Source of the DNA: Alphaproteobacteria bacterium HGW-Alphaproteobacteria-14
Lineage (GTDB): Bacteria; Pseudomonadota; Alphaproteobacteria; Sphingomonadales; Sphingomonadaceae
NCBI GenBank assembly: GCA_002842925.1
Contig: PHEL01000018.1
Coordinates: 1 to 52,697, forward strand
DNA length: 52,697 nucleotides
Reading direction: 5' to 3'
Part shown: one piece after another, positions 27,821 through 41,892 of the stretch
Position numbering within the stretch: position 1 is the stretch's first letter
Layout: every line of letters begins with the position of its first letter
The notes under the pieces: model-generated
The model's input: the letters and a program-made list of their open reading frames with translations, nothing else
The model's database searches: none
What the model was told of the DNA's origin: nothing
Position numbers and translations under genes: made by a program

Positions 27821-28780
27821 ATGCGCTGTACCATGACAAACCGTGCGACATTCCTCATCCCTGCCTTGTTGGTCTTGCTGGCGGCCGTCGCCCCTCTCGC
27901 CGCTCAGGACGCCCCCGCCCCCACCGAGTCCGAAAACGCCATCGTCGTCACCGCCCAGCGTTCGGGCGCGCCGATGTGGACGATTGAGACGCCCACCGGC
28001 ACCATCATCCTCGTCGGCGAGATCCGGGCGATCCCGAAAACCACCCCGTGGCAGCCAGACCGGCTCAAGGACGCGACCGGGCAGGCGCAACGCGTGATCC
28101 TCGGCGCGCGGCCCAGGATTTCGCCGGGTGATATTCTGCGGCTGATGTTAAGCGGGAGCAAGTTCACCAAGCTGCCCGGCAAGACCATCGCAAGCGAATA
28201 TCTTGCGCCCGAACAATGGGCGCGGCTCGCGGCATTGGGTGAGGCGCATGACGAGGATTATGCGCGGCAAAGCTTCCTGCTCACATCGTTCGAGATGCTG
28301 CGCAAGGAACTGCGGTTCAACCGCGATACCGCCGATGATGCCTCCGACGTGGTGAGCAAGGCGGCGGACAAGGCGGACGTGCCCACTACCCGCGCCGCCA
28401 CCTTGCGCGGGGAGGATATTATCGACAACCTCGCCGATGCGCCGCCGACAGCGCATATTCCTTGCCTGATTGCGGCGATGGATGTGCTGGAAGTCGGCCC
28501 TGATATCGTCGAACAACGCGGGAGCGATTGGCGGCGGTATGATATCCCGGCGGTAATGGCGAACCCGCTTGAACAGGCGCTCGGTCAATGCTGGCCGTGG
28601 GCGGACGAGACTTTGGGCAGCGAATTGCGCACCATCTGGGTCGACAATATCACCGCAGCGCAATCCGAACCGGGCGTAACCCTCGCGGTCGTGCCGCTGC
28701 GGGTGCTGGCGGAGCGCGATGGCGTGCTGGATCAACTCTCCGCGCAAGGCCTCGACATCAGCGGCCCGGCGTGGAAGTAA
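27821..28780 (+). CDS. TraB/GumN-like exported protein with a degenerate metal motif
   Basis: A protein of about 319 aa with a signal peptide (ATFLIPALLVLLAAVAPLAAQ) and weak overall similarity to the TraB/PrgY/GumN family, whose N-terminal strand normally ends in a GTIH-type metal motif. Here the same place reads TIILVGEIRAIP: the threonine and histidine are replaced. If the family call is right, protease-like activity is probably lost. The ATG at 27821 follows AGGAAGGG and gives a clean signal; ATGs at 27779 (overlapping the GFA stop) and 27833 are alternatives. It belongs to the nadB-GFA transcript. The family assignment is tentative. Confidence 0.6.
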   Translation: MRCTMTNRATFLIPALLVLLAAVAPLAAQDAPAPTESENAIVVTAQRSGAPMWTIETPTGTIILVGEIRAIPKTTPWQPDRLKDATGQAQRVILGARPRISPGDILRLMLSGSKFTKLPGKTIASEYLAPEQWARLAALGEAHDEDYARQSFLLTSFEMLRKELRFNRDTADDASDVVSKAADKADVPTTRAATLRGEDIIDNLADAPPTAHIPCLIAAMDVLEVGPDIVEQRGSDWRRYDIPAVMANPLEQALGQCWPWADETLGSELRTIWVDNITAAQSEPGVTLAVVPLRVLAERDGVLDQLSAQGLDISGPAWK

Positions 28781-28821
28781 TCGCGTAACAACAACAACAC
28801 GCGCGAGAGGCCACGTTAGCC

Positions 28822-29712
28822 ATGCCCACCATCACCACACCAAACACCGGCATCGAAATCTTTTACGAAGACAACGGGAAACCTGAAAACGAGGTGATCC
28901 TGCTGGTGATGGGATTGGGCGCGCAATTGACGCTGTGGCCTGATGAACTGGTTGATGCGCTGGTGGGCGAAGGTTTCCGCGTGATCCGTTACGACAACCG
29001 CGACATCGGCCTTTCCCAGAAGATGGAAGGCGCACGCGCGCCCTCGCTCGCCACGCAGGTGCTGCGCAAGAAGTTCGGCTGGCCCGCCAAGGTGCCCTAT
29101 ACCCTCACCGACATGGCGCATGACGGGATCGGGCTGCTCGATGCGCTTAAGATCGACACCGCGCACGTGGTGGGCGCTTCGATGGGCGGGATGATCGCGC
29201 AGCTGATGGCGGTGCATCATGGGCCGCGCCTGCGATCGCTTACCTCGATCATGTCGACCACCGGCAACGGCAAGCTGCCGCAGGCGGAAAAGCACGCGAT
29301 GGATGCGCTGATCGCGCCCTTGGCTGGCATGGATGAAGAAACGCTGGTGGCCCACGGGCTCAACATCGCGCGCAATATCGGCAGCCCCGGCTTTCCGTTT
29401 GATCCGCAGCAGCAACGCGAGAAGGTGCTGCGCAATGTCCGCCGCAGCGTCTATCCGGCGGGGCTCCCGCGTCAGCTCGCCGCGATTATCGACGATGGCT
29501 GCCGCCGTTCGCGGCTCGCCGATGTGCGGGTGCCGACGCTGGTGATGCACGGCGAGGACGATCCGTTGGTCAAGCTGGCGGCGGGAGAGGATACCGCGCG
29601 CCACATTCCCGGCGCAAGGCTGGTCACGATACCCGGATGGGGCCACGATATTCCGCTGCCGCTGGTTGATCGTGTGGCGGGCGAGATCGTTGCCCACGCG
29701 CGCGCCATGTAA
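28822..29712 (+). CDS. Alpha/beta hydrolase
   Basis: A 296-aa alpha/beta-hydrolase-fold enzyme. The nucleophile elbow is VGASMGGMIAQLM (Ser about residue 116), the acid is in HGEDDPLV, and the base is the histidine in GWGHDIPLP. An oxyanion-type loop VMGLGAQLTLWPDEL and YDNRDIGLSQK match the group that includes aclacinomycin methylesterase-like and lipolytic enzymes, so the substrate could be a small ester or lactone. It starts 41 bp after the TraB-like gene, with GAGAGG upstream, and converges on gltD with a 14-bp gap. Confidence 0.88.
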   Translation: MPTITTPNTGIEIFYEDNGKPENEVILLVMGLGAQLTLWPDELVDALVGEGFRVIRYDNRDIGLSQKMEGARAPSLATQVLRKKFGWPAKVPYTLTDMAHDGIGLLDALKIDTAHVVGASMGGMIAQLMAVHHGPRLRSLTSIMSTTGNGKLPQAEKHAMDALIAPLAGMDEETLVAHGLNIARNIGSPGFPFDPQQQREKVLRNVRRSVYPAGLPRQLAAIIDDGCRRSRLADVRVPTLVMHGEDDPLVKLAAGEDTARHIPGARLVTIPGWGHDIPLPLVDRVAGEIVAHARAM

Positions 29713-29726
29713 TACCAGCGCGCCGA

Positions 29727-31163
29727 TCAGCGCGGCAGTTCGCTAATCCCCATTAACGCTTCATCGACGCTGCGGGCGCATTGGCGGCCTTCACGGATGG
29801 CCCATACCACCAGACTTTGCCCGCGCCGCATATCGCCGCAGGCGAAGAGGCCGGGAACGTTGGTGGCATAGCTATCGGTATCGGCATCGACATTGCCGCG
29901 CGGGCTGAGCGCCACGCCTGCCTGTTCGAGCAGCCCGGCCTTCTTCGGCCCGACGAAGCCCATCGCCAGCAGGATCAGATCGGCGGGAATGGTGAATTCA
30001 CTGCCCGCGATTTCCTGCATCTGGCCGTTGACCCATTCGACCCGCACGCATTCCAGCCCGGTCACCGCTTCGCCGTCGCCGATCACGCGCTTGGCCAATA
30101 CTGCCCAATCGCGCTCCACGCCTTCCTGATGGCTTGAAGACGTGCGCAGTTTCATAGGCCAATCGGGCCAGGTCAGCGCCTTATCTTCCTTTTCCGGGGG
30201 CTTGGGCATGATTTCCAGCTGGGTGACGCTGGCCGCGCCCTGCCGGTTTGATGTGCCCACACAGTCGCTGCCAGTATCACCGCCGCCCAGCACCACCACA
30301 TGTTTGCCGGTGGCAAGCAGGCTACCACGCGGGGCTGCGCGCAGTTCATCGTCGCCGGCAACACGTTTGTTCTGTTGGGTCAGGAACTCCATCGCCAGCC
30401 GCACACCGGTCATTTCCGCGCCGGGGATGGTCAGCGCGCGCGCATCTTCCGCGCCGCCGGACAGCACCACTGCATCAAAGTTTTCCTGCAAGGATTTGAA
30501 CGAAATGTCGACGCCGACTTCCTTGGAAGTTTTGAACGTCACCCCTTCGGCTTCCATCTGCTGGCACCGCCTGTTGATGAGATGCTTTTCCATCTTGAAG
30601 TCGGGGATGCCGTAACGCAGCAAGCCGCCGATGCGGTCGGATTTTTCGAATACCGTGACGCTGTGTCCGGCGCGCGCCAACTGCTGCGCGCACGCCAGCC
30701 CTGCCGGGCCGGAACCGACCACCGCCACCGATTTGCCGGTCTTGCGGGCGGGAACCTGCGGGGTGACCCAGCCTTCCTTCCACCCACGATCAATGATGGC
30801 GCATTCGATCGATTTGATCGTCACCGGCTGGTCGACGATGTTGAGCGTACAGGCCGCTTCGCACGGGGCGGGGCAGATGCGACCGGTAAATTCGGGAAAA
30901 TTGTTGGTGGAATGGAGCATCGCCAGCGCACGCTTCCAGTCGGCTTCGTAGACCAGGTGGTTCCAGTCCGGGATCAGGTTGTTCACCGGACAGCCATTGT
31001 GGCAATAGGGAATCCCGCAATTCATGCAGCGCGAGGCTTGGCCCGCCAGCGTGCTTTCATCCGGCTGGATGATGAATTCGCGGTAATTCTTCAGCCGTTC
31101 CTGCGGATCGAGATAATCCCGATCACGGCGGTCCAGCTCGAGAAATCCGGTTTCCTTGCCCAT
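29727..31163 (-). CDS. gltD: Glutamate synthase small (beta) subunit
   Basis: A 478-aa NADPH-oxidising subunit that feeds electrons to GltB for making glutamate from glutamine and 2-oxoglutarate. It has the N-terminal iron-sulfur cysteines ([31 protein letters not shown]), the FAD motif [16 protein letters not shown], the NADPH motif [14 protein letters not shown], and [18 protein letters not shown] near the end. I use the ATG at 31163 ([13 protein letters not shown]), 22 bp after the gltB stop with AGGAACGAG upstream; the track's start at 31229 adds leader residues inside gltB. It is the second gene of the gltBD operon. Confidence 0.96.
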   Translation of the reverse strand: MGKETGFLELDRRDRDYLDPQERLKNYREFIIQPDESTLAGQASRCMNCGIPYCHNGCPVNNLIPDWNHLVYEADWKRALAMLHSTNNFPEFTGRICPAPCEAACTLNIVDQPVTIKSIECAIIDRGWKEGWVTPQVPARKTGKSVAVVGSGPAGLACAQQLARAGHSVTVFEKSDRIGGLLRYGIPDFKMEKHLINRRCQQMEAEGVTFKTSKEVGVDISFKSLQENFDAVVLSGGAEDARALTIPGAEMTGVRLAMEFLTQQNKRVAGDDELRAAPRGSLLATGKHVVVLGGGDTGSDCVGTSNRQGAASVTQLEIMPKPPEKEDKALTWPDWPMKLRTSSSHQEGVERDWAVLAKRVIGDGEAVTGLECVRVEWVNGQMQEIAGSEFTIPADLILLAMGFVGPKKAGLLEQAGVALSPRGNVDADTDSYATNVPGLFACGDMRRGQSLVVWAIREGRQCARSVDEALMGISELPR

Positions 31164-31185
31164 TGTACTGTCTCGTTCCTGAAAT

Positions 31186-35826
<4,641 letters not shown>

Positions 35827-36090
35827 GGCAAAGTCCGATCTGTCAGATGCCGACAGGTGCGTTTGGTGGCGAAACGCCTGACGCACGCTTGGCGACGATT
35901 ATTTCGGACAAGATTTACCGCAGGCGGCGTGCCTCACCCGATTTCGGGTTCCTCATGCCGACGCGAAGCGGGTTTGGCAATGGCTTTGCGCGAAGTATTA
36001 TTTCTCGCAGAGGTATTCAAACTATCGTTAGATTGCGTAAGCTGCATCAGCCTGCCGGTTTGCTTGCAGCTTTTGCGCCTATTACCCGGT
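35827..36090 (-). promoter_or_regulatory. Upstream region of gltBD (264 bp)
   Basis: This gap between gltB and the next minus-strand gene contains an AT-richer patch around 35985-36025 (ttgaatacctctgcgaga, then taatac on the minus strand) that could supply promoter elements. The -35-like and -10-like hexamers are only about 14 bp apart, so I do not assign a precise promoter. No sigma-54 (TGGCAC-N5-TTGC) site was found by eye. A short palindrome ACCCGATTTCGGGT is at about 35937-35950. Confidence 0.35.
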
Positions 36091-36996
36091 TCAGGCGGCG
36101 CCGCGCAGCCCTTGTAGCCGGGCCAGGGCATCGCGCAGCGGCTCACCCTCAATGGCCGCGCCGCGCTCCCCGCTCAGCGCCGCCAGCGCCTTCATCGCCT
36201 CAGCCAACGCGGCCTCGCGGGCGACGATGTCGTGGCGGCTGCCTGCTGTGCCGGGGGCAGTGGTGCGGTGTTCGTGCAGCGCGCCAGCAAAGCGTTCGAC
36301 CATCTGGATAACGCTCAGTTCCTGCACTGGCATCGCGCGCAGACGTGTCAGCGCGGCGGTGCCTGGGTTTGCGGCTGGAGCTGGGGGTGTGGCCGCCTCC
36401 GGCTTGGGGGCGAGCCGGACAGGTTCCGCATCGACGTGGGGTTCAAGCGTCGTCGCATCATCCGCGATCGGTTCTGGCGCTTCTTCAACCCACACCGCAT
36501 TGCGGCCCGGAAGCTGCGCGAATTCCGCCAGATCAAGCGCGCGCGGCGGCGGCAGCGCTAACATAGGCGTGTCCGCGCCAGGAGGGTGCGCAGGAACAGG
36601 CGCAGCAAAGGGTATGGCCTCCAGTGGCTCGTCCAGGCTGGCGCTGCCAAGTTCGTGCTTGGGATCAATCGCGCGGACATGGTTTGCTGCGCGCGCAACG
36701 AGCGAGGGCGCATCGGTGCCACCCCGTTCCGCACGGCTGGCGCGGCTGGCAATCACTAACAGCGCGCCGCCAAGCAGCAACGCGCCGCCGATAGCCAGCA
36801 CGATCTGCGCCCGGTCCCCAAGCGGCATCAGAACAGAACCCTTGCTTAACTGTGCGATGAGTGCGGGGGGCATGACCATGACTGAAAGTCCGGCCAGCGC
36901 CGCCCCCCAGACACCAAGCATCGGCGCAAAGGCCGGATGCGAAGACAGCTTGCGCCGCCTGCGCTGCGTCGGTTGATCCTGTTGCCCCGTGGTCAT
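36091..36996 (-). CDS. Hypothetical two-helix membrane protein
   Basis: I do not recognise this 301-aa product. The N-terminus is basic and hydrophilic; two membrane helices follow (about residues 27-52, PMLGVWGAALAGLSVMVMPP, and 63-84). The remaining 215 residues are Ala/Pro/Glu-rich and probably disordered until a helical C-terminal part (LTRLRAMPVQELSVIQMVERF). The start lies 7 bp after the stop of the exosortase-A-associated glycosyltransferase gene on the same strand, so it is likely co-transcribed and may belong to surface-glycan functions, though that is guilt by association. Confidence 0.75.
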   Translation of the reverse strand: MTTGQQDQPTQRRRRKLSSHPAFAPMLGVWGAALAGLSVMVMPPALIAQLSKGSVLMPLGDRAQIVLAIGGALLLGGALLVIASRASRAERGGTDAPSLVARAANHVRAIDPKHELGSASLDEPLEAIPFAAPVPAHPPGADTPMLALPPPRALDLAEFAQLPGRNAVWVEEAPEPIADDATTLEPHVDAEPVRLAPKPEAATPPAPAANPGTAALTRLRAMPVQELSVIQMVERFAGALHEHRTTAPGTAGSRHDIVAREAALAEAMKALAALSGERGAAIEGEPLRDALARLQGLRGAA

Positions 36997-37003
36997 TTGC
37001 GTG

Positions 37004-38266
37004 TCATCCCGCTGCTTGCGATGCGGCGCGTGCGCCGGGCGTGCTGTTGCCTAGGCTCCGGGCTAACAAAAGATGGTAAACAGAATGATAATTCTGCGCA
37101 TTGGCGGCCCAATCGTGGTGAGCGCGAACATGGGCTTCGGCGCGATCGCGCATCGCGTCCCATCCTTCGCGCGCATCAAACAGGCCAGCCAGCGCCGCAG
37201 CGCAGGCGGCGGAATCATCGGGCGCGAACAAGGTGCCAGTATCGCCATCACCGATCAATTCGCGGTGTCCGCCCACATTCGATGCAGCCACCAGCCGCCG
37301 CTGCGCCATCGCTTCCAATGGCTTTAACGGGGTGACCAGATCGGTCAGGCGCTGCGCCTTGCGCGGATAGGCGAGCACATCGACCAGCGAATAATAGCGT
37401 TCCACCTCACCATGCGGGACGCGGCCGGTAAAGATCACCGCTTGCGGATCGGGCAGGGCCGCCGCCGCCGCGCGCCACTCGGCATCCATCGGCCCCGCGC
37501 CTACCAGCAGCAACCGCGCCTGCGGGTGCGATTGCCTGAGCAGCGGCATCGCGGCAATCAGATCGTCGACGCCTTCATAGGCGTAAAAACTGCCGATATA
37601 GCCGATCACCGGAGTGCCCGGCGCGATCCCCAATGTTGTTGCCAGTGCACTATCGCGCGGAATCGGCTGGCCGAACAGCGACAGGTCAACGCCGTTGCGC
37701 ATCACAGTGATCTTGCCCGGCGCAATGCCGCGCTGTGCCAGATCATCTTTCAACCCTTCGCAAATGGTGAACAGCGCATCGGCGGTTTTCGCTACCCGCG
37801 TTTCCAGCGCGCGGGTGAGCCGGTATTTGATGCTGCCTTCGCTGCCGGTCAGGTTGCCGACCGCCGCATCTTCCCAGAACGCGCGGATTTCATAGACGAA
37901 GGGGATGCCCAGCGCGCGCGCGGCACGTTGCGCCGCCGCGCCGCATAGCGCGGGCGAATGGGCGTGGATGATATCGGGCCGCCAGTCTGCCGCCAGCGCG
38001 CGGATGGCGCGGTCAAGCGCATTGATTTCGCCCAACTCGCGCAATGCGGGCGGGCCTTCGGGAAGGCCTGCGGTGCGGTGGAAGGTCAGGCCATCGGCAA
38101 TCTCGGGCGATCCCATGTCAGCAGCCTCAAGATTATGCCGCTGCCCGGTGATCCCGCGCACCTCCAGTCCCAGCCCTTGTTGCGCCTTCAAAATGGCGCG
38201 GGTGCGGAAGGTGTAGCCGCTATGGAGCGGCAGTGAGTGGTCAAGGACGTGGAGCACGCGGGTCAT
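37004..38266 (-). CDS. Exosortase A system-associated glycosyltransferase (family 4)
   Basis: A 420-aa GT-B glycosyltransferase. The opening TRVLHVLDHSLPLHSGYTFRTRAIL is characteristic of the glycosyltransferases that travel with exosortase A/PEP-CTERM loci. The C-terminal GT1-type domain has VIGYIGSFYAYEGVDDLI, LLLVGAGPM, VPHGEVERYYSLVDVLAYPR and PLKPLEAMA. It should add sugars in exopolysaccharide synthesis on the cytoplasmic side. The ATG at 38266 matches the family start; the track extends to 38521 across the divergent small ORF. It is divergent from the ligase gene that usually accompanies it, and no exosortase is in the window. Confidence 0.88.
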   Translation of the reverse strand: MTRVLHVLDHSLPLHSGYTFRTRAILKAQQGLGLEVRGITGQRHNLEAADMGSPEIADGLTFHRTAGLPEGPPALRELGEINALDRAIRALAADWRPDIIHAHSPALCGAAAQRAARALGIPFVYEIRAFWEDAAVGNLTGSEGSIKYRLTRALETRVAKTADALFTICEGLKDDLAQRGIAPGKITVMRNGVDLSLFGQPIPRDSALATTLGIAPGTPVIGYIGSFYAYEGVDDLIAAMPLLRQSHPQARLLLVGAGPMDAEWRAAAAALPDPQAVIFTGRVPHGEVERYYSLVDVLAYPRKAQRLTDLVTPLKPLEAMAQRRLVAASNVGGHRELIGDGDTGTLFAPDDSAACAAALAGLFDAREGWDAMRDRAEAHVRAHHDWAANAQNYHSVYHLLLARSLGNSTPGARAASQAAG

Positions 38267-38355
38267 GGCCCCAGCGCATACCGCAGGTGTGCTTAACGCC
38301 GCGTCAACTGCATCGGCGTAAGGATGAGGGGTATCGCGGCCCGGAGCCACCTGAG

Positions 38356-38580
38356 ATGATCGATTATTTTGCGCTAGCGCTGGGTCATGGCCTGATTGCC
38401 ATTGCATTGCTGCGGCTGGTGCTGCGCGATGGGCTGGATGCCGATCCGCTGATCGAACAGATGACATCCGATACCAAGGCCAATCGCAAGGCGAAGAGCG
38501 TGACGGCCCGCAACGCCGCACGCCGCGCGCGCAAGGCTGATGACCCCGCGACGCAGCGGCAGCATGGTGACGGCGCGTAA
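38356..38580 (+). CDS. Small membrane-anchored hypothetical protein
   Basis: A 74-aa frame starting at an ATG at 38356 after a weak gagccacctgag context. It has one hydrophobic segment (YFALALGHGLIAIALLRLVL, residues 4-23) followed by a basic soluble tail (KANRKAKSVTARNAARRARK). It is 3 bp upstream of the O-glycosylation ligase gene and so is probably translated with it. I do not recognise a family; a small subunit or regulator of the glycan assembly system is possible but unproven. It reads in frame with normal codon use. Confidence 0.65.
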   Translation: MIDYFALALGHGLIAIALLRLVLRDGLDADPLIEQMTSDTKANRKAKSVTARNAARRARKADDPATQRQHGDGA

Positions 38581-38583
38581 CCC

Positions 38584-39966
38584 ATGCTCGACCTCGCCTT
38601 CCTTGCCTTCATTGGATATGTGCTGGTGCTTGGTATCCGGCGCCCGTTTCTGTGGGTGCTGTTATATGTCTATATCGACATCCTCGCCCCGCAGCGGATC
38701 GGTTATTCGATCATTGCCAGCCTGCCGGTTTCGCTGATTGCGTTTGCTGCGGCGTTTGGCGGGTGGCTGGCGCTTGATCGCAAGGAAGGCGCGCGCTTTA
38801 CTGTCCGGCAGGGATTGATGCTGGCGCTGCTCGTCTATTGCTGGTGGACAACCGGGAACGCCGATTTCCCCGAAGCTGCTGCGACCAAGTGGGACTGGGT
38901 GTGGAAGGCCTTGCTGTTCGCAATTTTCCTTCCGTTAACGCTCACCACCCGCGCCCGGATCGAAGGGCTGGCGCTGGTATTGGTGCTGGCGATTGCCACC
39001 ATCGTGATCGGCACGGGGATGAAGACCGTGCTGGGCGGGGGCGGGTATGAAAACCTCAAATTCTTCGTCAACGATAATAGTGGCATCTATGAAAGTTCAA
39101 CCCTGGCGACGGTAGCGATCGGGCTGATCCCGATGATCTGGTGGTTTGTGCGGCATGGGACGGTGTTTCGCCCGCACTGGACGGTGACCGCATTCGCGGC
39201 GGCGCTGACCTTTGCCTGTCTGCTTGTGCCGATAGGCACCGAAGCGCGCACCGGATTGCTGTGCATCGCCGCGCTAGGCGTGCTTATGCTGCGCTATACC
39301 CGCAGGCGGCTGCTGTTCATTGCCGGGGCAGGCGTGCTGGGGCTGACTGCGCTGCCGTTTCTGCCGCAAAGCTATTACGAACGCATGGCGACCATCGCAG
39401 CGCCGGGCGGGGATGAAAGCGCATCGACCCGCGTGGCGGTGTGGGAATGGACCATCGATTACGCCGCAGACAAGCCGTTTGGCGGCGGGTTCGATGCCTT
39501 TCGCGGCAACCGCTTTTCCTACACGATGCCGGTCAAGGAAGTCGCCGGGAACACCACTACGGTCGAATACCGCGAAGTGGTAGATGAAGGCCGCGCGTTC
39601 CATTCGTCGATCTTCGAGATGCTGGGCGAACAGGGCTGGCCGGGGCTCGCCATCTGGCTGACGCTGCACGGACTGGGGCTGTGGCAGATGGAACGCATCC
39701 AGCGCCGCTGGCGCGGGCGTGAGGATGAGGCGGAACGCTGGATCGCGCCGTTTGCGGCGGCCTTGCAGATGGGCGCGGTGATCTACATCGTCGGCGCGCT
39801 GTTTCAGGGGATCGCTTACCAGCCGGTGATGCTGATGCTGGTCGGGTTGCAGATCGGGCTGCATTCCTATTGCCAGCGGATCGATTCGGCGCGGGCGTTG
39901 CTGGATCGCAGCACCGCGCGCAAGCAGGCGACCGGCAACAAGACGCGCGGTGCCGTAACGGCATAA
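38584..39966 (+). CDS. Putative O-glycosylation ligase, exosortase A system-associated
   Basis: A 460-aa polytopic membrane protein with ten or more hydrophobic segments and the Wzy/WaaL-like region DKPFGGGFDAFRGNRFSY followed by a hydrophilic loop (VDEGRAFHSSIFEMLGEQGWPG). The N-terminal half (RRPFLWVLLYVYIDILAPQRIGYS) is typical of the exosortase-A-associated O-antigen ligase-like family. It is proposed in the literature to ligate glycan to PEP-CTERM proteins or to polymerise exopolysaccharide; which applies here is unknown. It is the partner of the divergent glycosyltransferase gene. Confidence 0.87.
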   Translation: MLDLAFLAFIGYVLVLGIRRPFLWVLLYVYIDILAPQRIGYSIIASLPVSLIAFAAAFGGWLALDRKEGARFTVRQGLMLALLVYCWWTTGNADFPEAAATKWDWVWKALLFAIFLPLTLTTRARIEGLALVLVLAIATIVIGTGMKTVLGGGGYENLKFFVNDNSGIYESSTLATVAIGLIPMIWWFVRHGTVFRPHWTVTAFAAALTFACLLVPIGTEARTGLLCIAALGVLMLRYTRRRLLFIAGAGVLGLTALPFLPQSYYERMATIAAPGGDESASTRVAVWEWTIDYAADKPFGGGFDAFRGNRFSYTMPVKEVAGNTTTVEYREVVDEGRAFHSSIFEMLGEQGWPGLAIWLTLHGLGLWQMERIQRRWRGREDEAERWIAPFAAALQMGAVIYIVGALFQGIAYQPVMLMLVGLQIGLHSYCQRIDSARALLDRSTARKQATGNKTRGAVTA

Positions 39967-40068
39967 TCGCCGCCGTTGCGCTCCTCCCGATGATGCGCCA
40001 TGACACTGCCGCACAAGCAGCGCGGCGGGCACGGGATCTCGCCTGCGCAAACGCGAAGGAGGAGCCCG

Positions 40069-40518
40069 ATGACCCCGCAGGAATTGGCCGCCAAGGTTGG
40101 CGAAAATATCGGCACCAGCCAATGGGCCGAAATGAGCCAGGAACGCATCAACCAGTTCGCCGAGGCGACCGGTGATCACCAGTTCATCCACGTGAACGAA
40201 GACATGGCGAAGATGACCCCGTTCGGCGGCACCATCGCTCACGGTTTTCTCACCCTTTCGATGATCCCCTACCTCAGCGCGAACAGCGATATGCCGCGCA
40301 TTGACGGGATCAAGATGGGCGTGAATTACGGCGGCAACAAAACCCGTTTCATCGCCCCGGTGCGATCGGGCAAACGCATCCGCGGCCACTGGAAACTTAC
40401 CGAAATGGTTGAAAAGCGCCCGGGCCAATGGCAGCAGACCGCCGAAATCACCATCGAGATCGAAGGCGAAGAAAAGCCCGCACTGATCTGCGAATGGATC
40501 ACGCAGTTCTTCGTTTAA
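40069..40518 (+). CDS. MaoC-family dehydratase (NodN-like)
   Basis: A 149-aa hot-dog-fold hydratase with the catalytic segment FAEATGDHQFIHVNEDMAKMTPFGGTIAHGFLTLSM, where the Asp and His of the D-X4-H motif are present. These enzymes hydrate trans-2-enoyl-CoA to the R-3-hydroxyacyl form. A strong AAGGAGGAG precedes the ATG at 40069; the longer track ORF starts in non-conserved sequence. A thiolase gene follows on the same strand, so a fatty-acyl-CoA role is likely. Confidence 0.9.
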   Translation: MTPQELAAKVGENIGTSQWAEMSQERINQFAEATGDHQFIHVNEDMAKMTPFGGTIAHGFLTLSMIPYLSANSDMPRIDGIKMGVNYGGNKTRFIAPVRSGKRIRGHWKLTEMVEKRPGQWQQTAEITIEIEGEEKPALICEWITQFFV

Positions 40519-40526
40519 GCCATGTT

Positions 40527-40553
40527 TGAGTTTCCGCAAAAGCGCGAAACTCA
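40527..40553. repeat. Stem-loop between the MaoC and thiolase genes
   Basis: TGAGTTTCCGC (40527-40537) pairs with GCGcGAAACTCA (40542-40553) around an AAAA loop with a single bulged C. It starts 8 bp after the MaoC stop. There is no U-tract downstream, so it could be a weak terminator, an mRNA processing or stability element, or a protein-binding site. Confidence 0.5.
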
Positions 40554-40623
40554 GGCGGCTTGACGCAACCTCACCGAGACCCCCGCCGGCGCGGGGCGCG
40601 CACCCCGAATAAAGGATACCCCC

Positions 40624-41805
40624 ATGTCACGTGAAGCCGTTATCGTTTCCACCGCCCGCACGCCGATTGGCCGCGCTTACAAGGGCGCGTTCAATGCCAC
40701 GCCCGGCGCCACGCTTGGCGCTTACAGCCTCGCCCCCGCGATTGAACGCGCCGGGATTGAAGCGGGCGCGATCGATGATGTGGTGTGGGGCACGGTGCTG
40801 ACCCAGGGCACCCAAGCGGGCAATATCGCTCGCCAGGTCGCACTGCGCGCCGGTTGCCCGGTGACGGTGTCGGCCCAGACCATCGACCGCCAGTGTTCAT
40901 CGGGCCTGATGGCGATTGCTACGGCAGCCAAGCAGATCATCGTCGACAACATGGATATCGTCGTCGGCGGCGGGCAGGATTCGATCTCGATGGTGCAGAC
41001 GCCCGAAATGCGTGTTTCGCCTGACCGGTCGCTGATCGCGATGCACAAGGATGTGTATATGCCGATGCTCGGCACCGCCGAAACGGTCGCCAAACGTTAC
41101 GGCATCAACCGCGAAGCGCAGGACGAATACGCGCTCCAATCGCAGATGCGCACGGCCGCCGCGCAGGCTGCCGGATATCTCGATGCTGAAGTCGTTCCCG
41201 TCACCACCACCATGGCGGTGAAGGACAAGGAAACCGGCGAAGTCAGCCATGTCGAATTCACCCTGACCAAGGACGAAGGCAACCGCCCTTCGACAACGCT
41301 GGAAGGTCTGCAATCGCTCCAGCCGGTTATGGGGCCGGGCATGAACATCACTGCGGGCAACGCCTCGCAGCTTTCGGATGGCTCGTCGGCAGCGGTGCTG
41401 ATGGAAGCCAAACTGGCCGAACAAAAGGGACTTCAGCCCTTGGGCCGCTATGTCGGTATGGCGGTGGCGGGGACCGAGCCCGACGAAATGGGCATCGGCC
41501 CGGTATTCGCGATCCCCAAACTGCTGAAGGCAACCGGCCTGAAAATGGACGATATCGGCTTGTGGGAGCTGAACGAGGCTTTCGCAGTGCAGGTGCTCTA
41601 TTGCCGCGACAAGCTGGGCATCAATAACGATATCCTCAACGTCAATGGCGGGGCGATTTCGATCGGCCACCCCTACGGCATGACCGGCGCACGCTGCACC
41701 GGCCACGCGCTGATCGAAGGCAAGCGTCGCGGGGCGAAATATGTCGTCGTCACCATGTGCATCGGCGGCGGCATGGGCGCAGCGGGCCTGTTCGAAGTGT
41801 TCTGA
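40624..41805 (+). CDS. Acetyl-CoA acyltransferase (thiolase)
   Basis: A 393-aa thiolase. The acylated cysteine is in [14 protein letters not shown] (about residue 91), the second pair is [19 protein letters not shown] (His) and [10 protein letters not shown] (Cys), all intact. It either cleaves 3-ketoacyl-CoA in beta-oxidation or condenses acetyl-CoA units; the FadA-like sequence favours degradation. It follows the MaoC gene by 105 bp and ends at a strong terminator. Confidence 0.94.
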   Translation: MSREAVIVSTARTPIGRAYKGAFNATPGATLGAYSLAPAIERAGIEAGAIDDVVWGTVLTQGTQAGNIARQVALRAGCPVTVSAQTIDRQCSSGLMAIATAAKQIIVDNMDIVVGGGQDSISMVQTPEMRVSPDRSLIAMHKDVYMPMLGTAETVAKRYGINREAQDEYALQSQMRTAAAQAAGYLDAEVVPVTTTMAVKDKETGEVSHVEFTLTKDEGNRPSTTLEGLQSLQPVMGPGMNITAGNASQLSDGSSAAVLMEAKLAEQKGLQPLGRYVGMAVAGTEPDEMGIGPVFAIPKLLKATGLKMDDIGLWELNEAFAVQVLYCRDKLGINNDILNVNGGAISIGHPYGMTGARCTGHALIEGKRRGAKYVVVTMCIGGGMGAAGLFEVF

Positions 41806-41833
41806 GGAAAAGGTTTCTCAGCCAGGATTAAAG

Positions 41834-41867
41834 AACGGCGCGGGGGGGGCAACTCTCGCGCCGTTTT
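41834..41867. terminator. Bidirectional intrinsic terminator after the thiolase gene
   Basis: AACGGCGCG (41834-41842) and CGCGCCGTT (41857-41865) form a perfect 9-bp stem with a 14-nt loop, followed on the plus strand by TT and CC. On the minus strand the stem is followed by CTTTAATCC, so it can also serve the converging HNH gene. Confidence 0.85.
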
Positions 41868-41892
41868 CCGTAAGTATTTCAGCGCGCTGATA

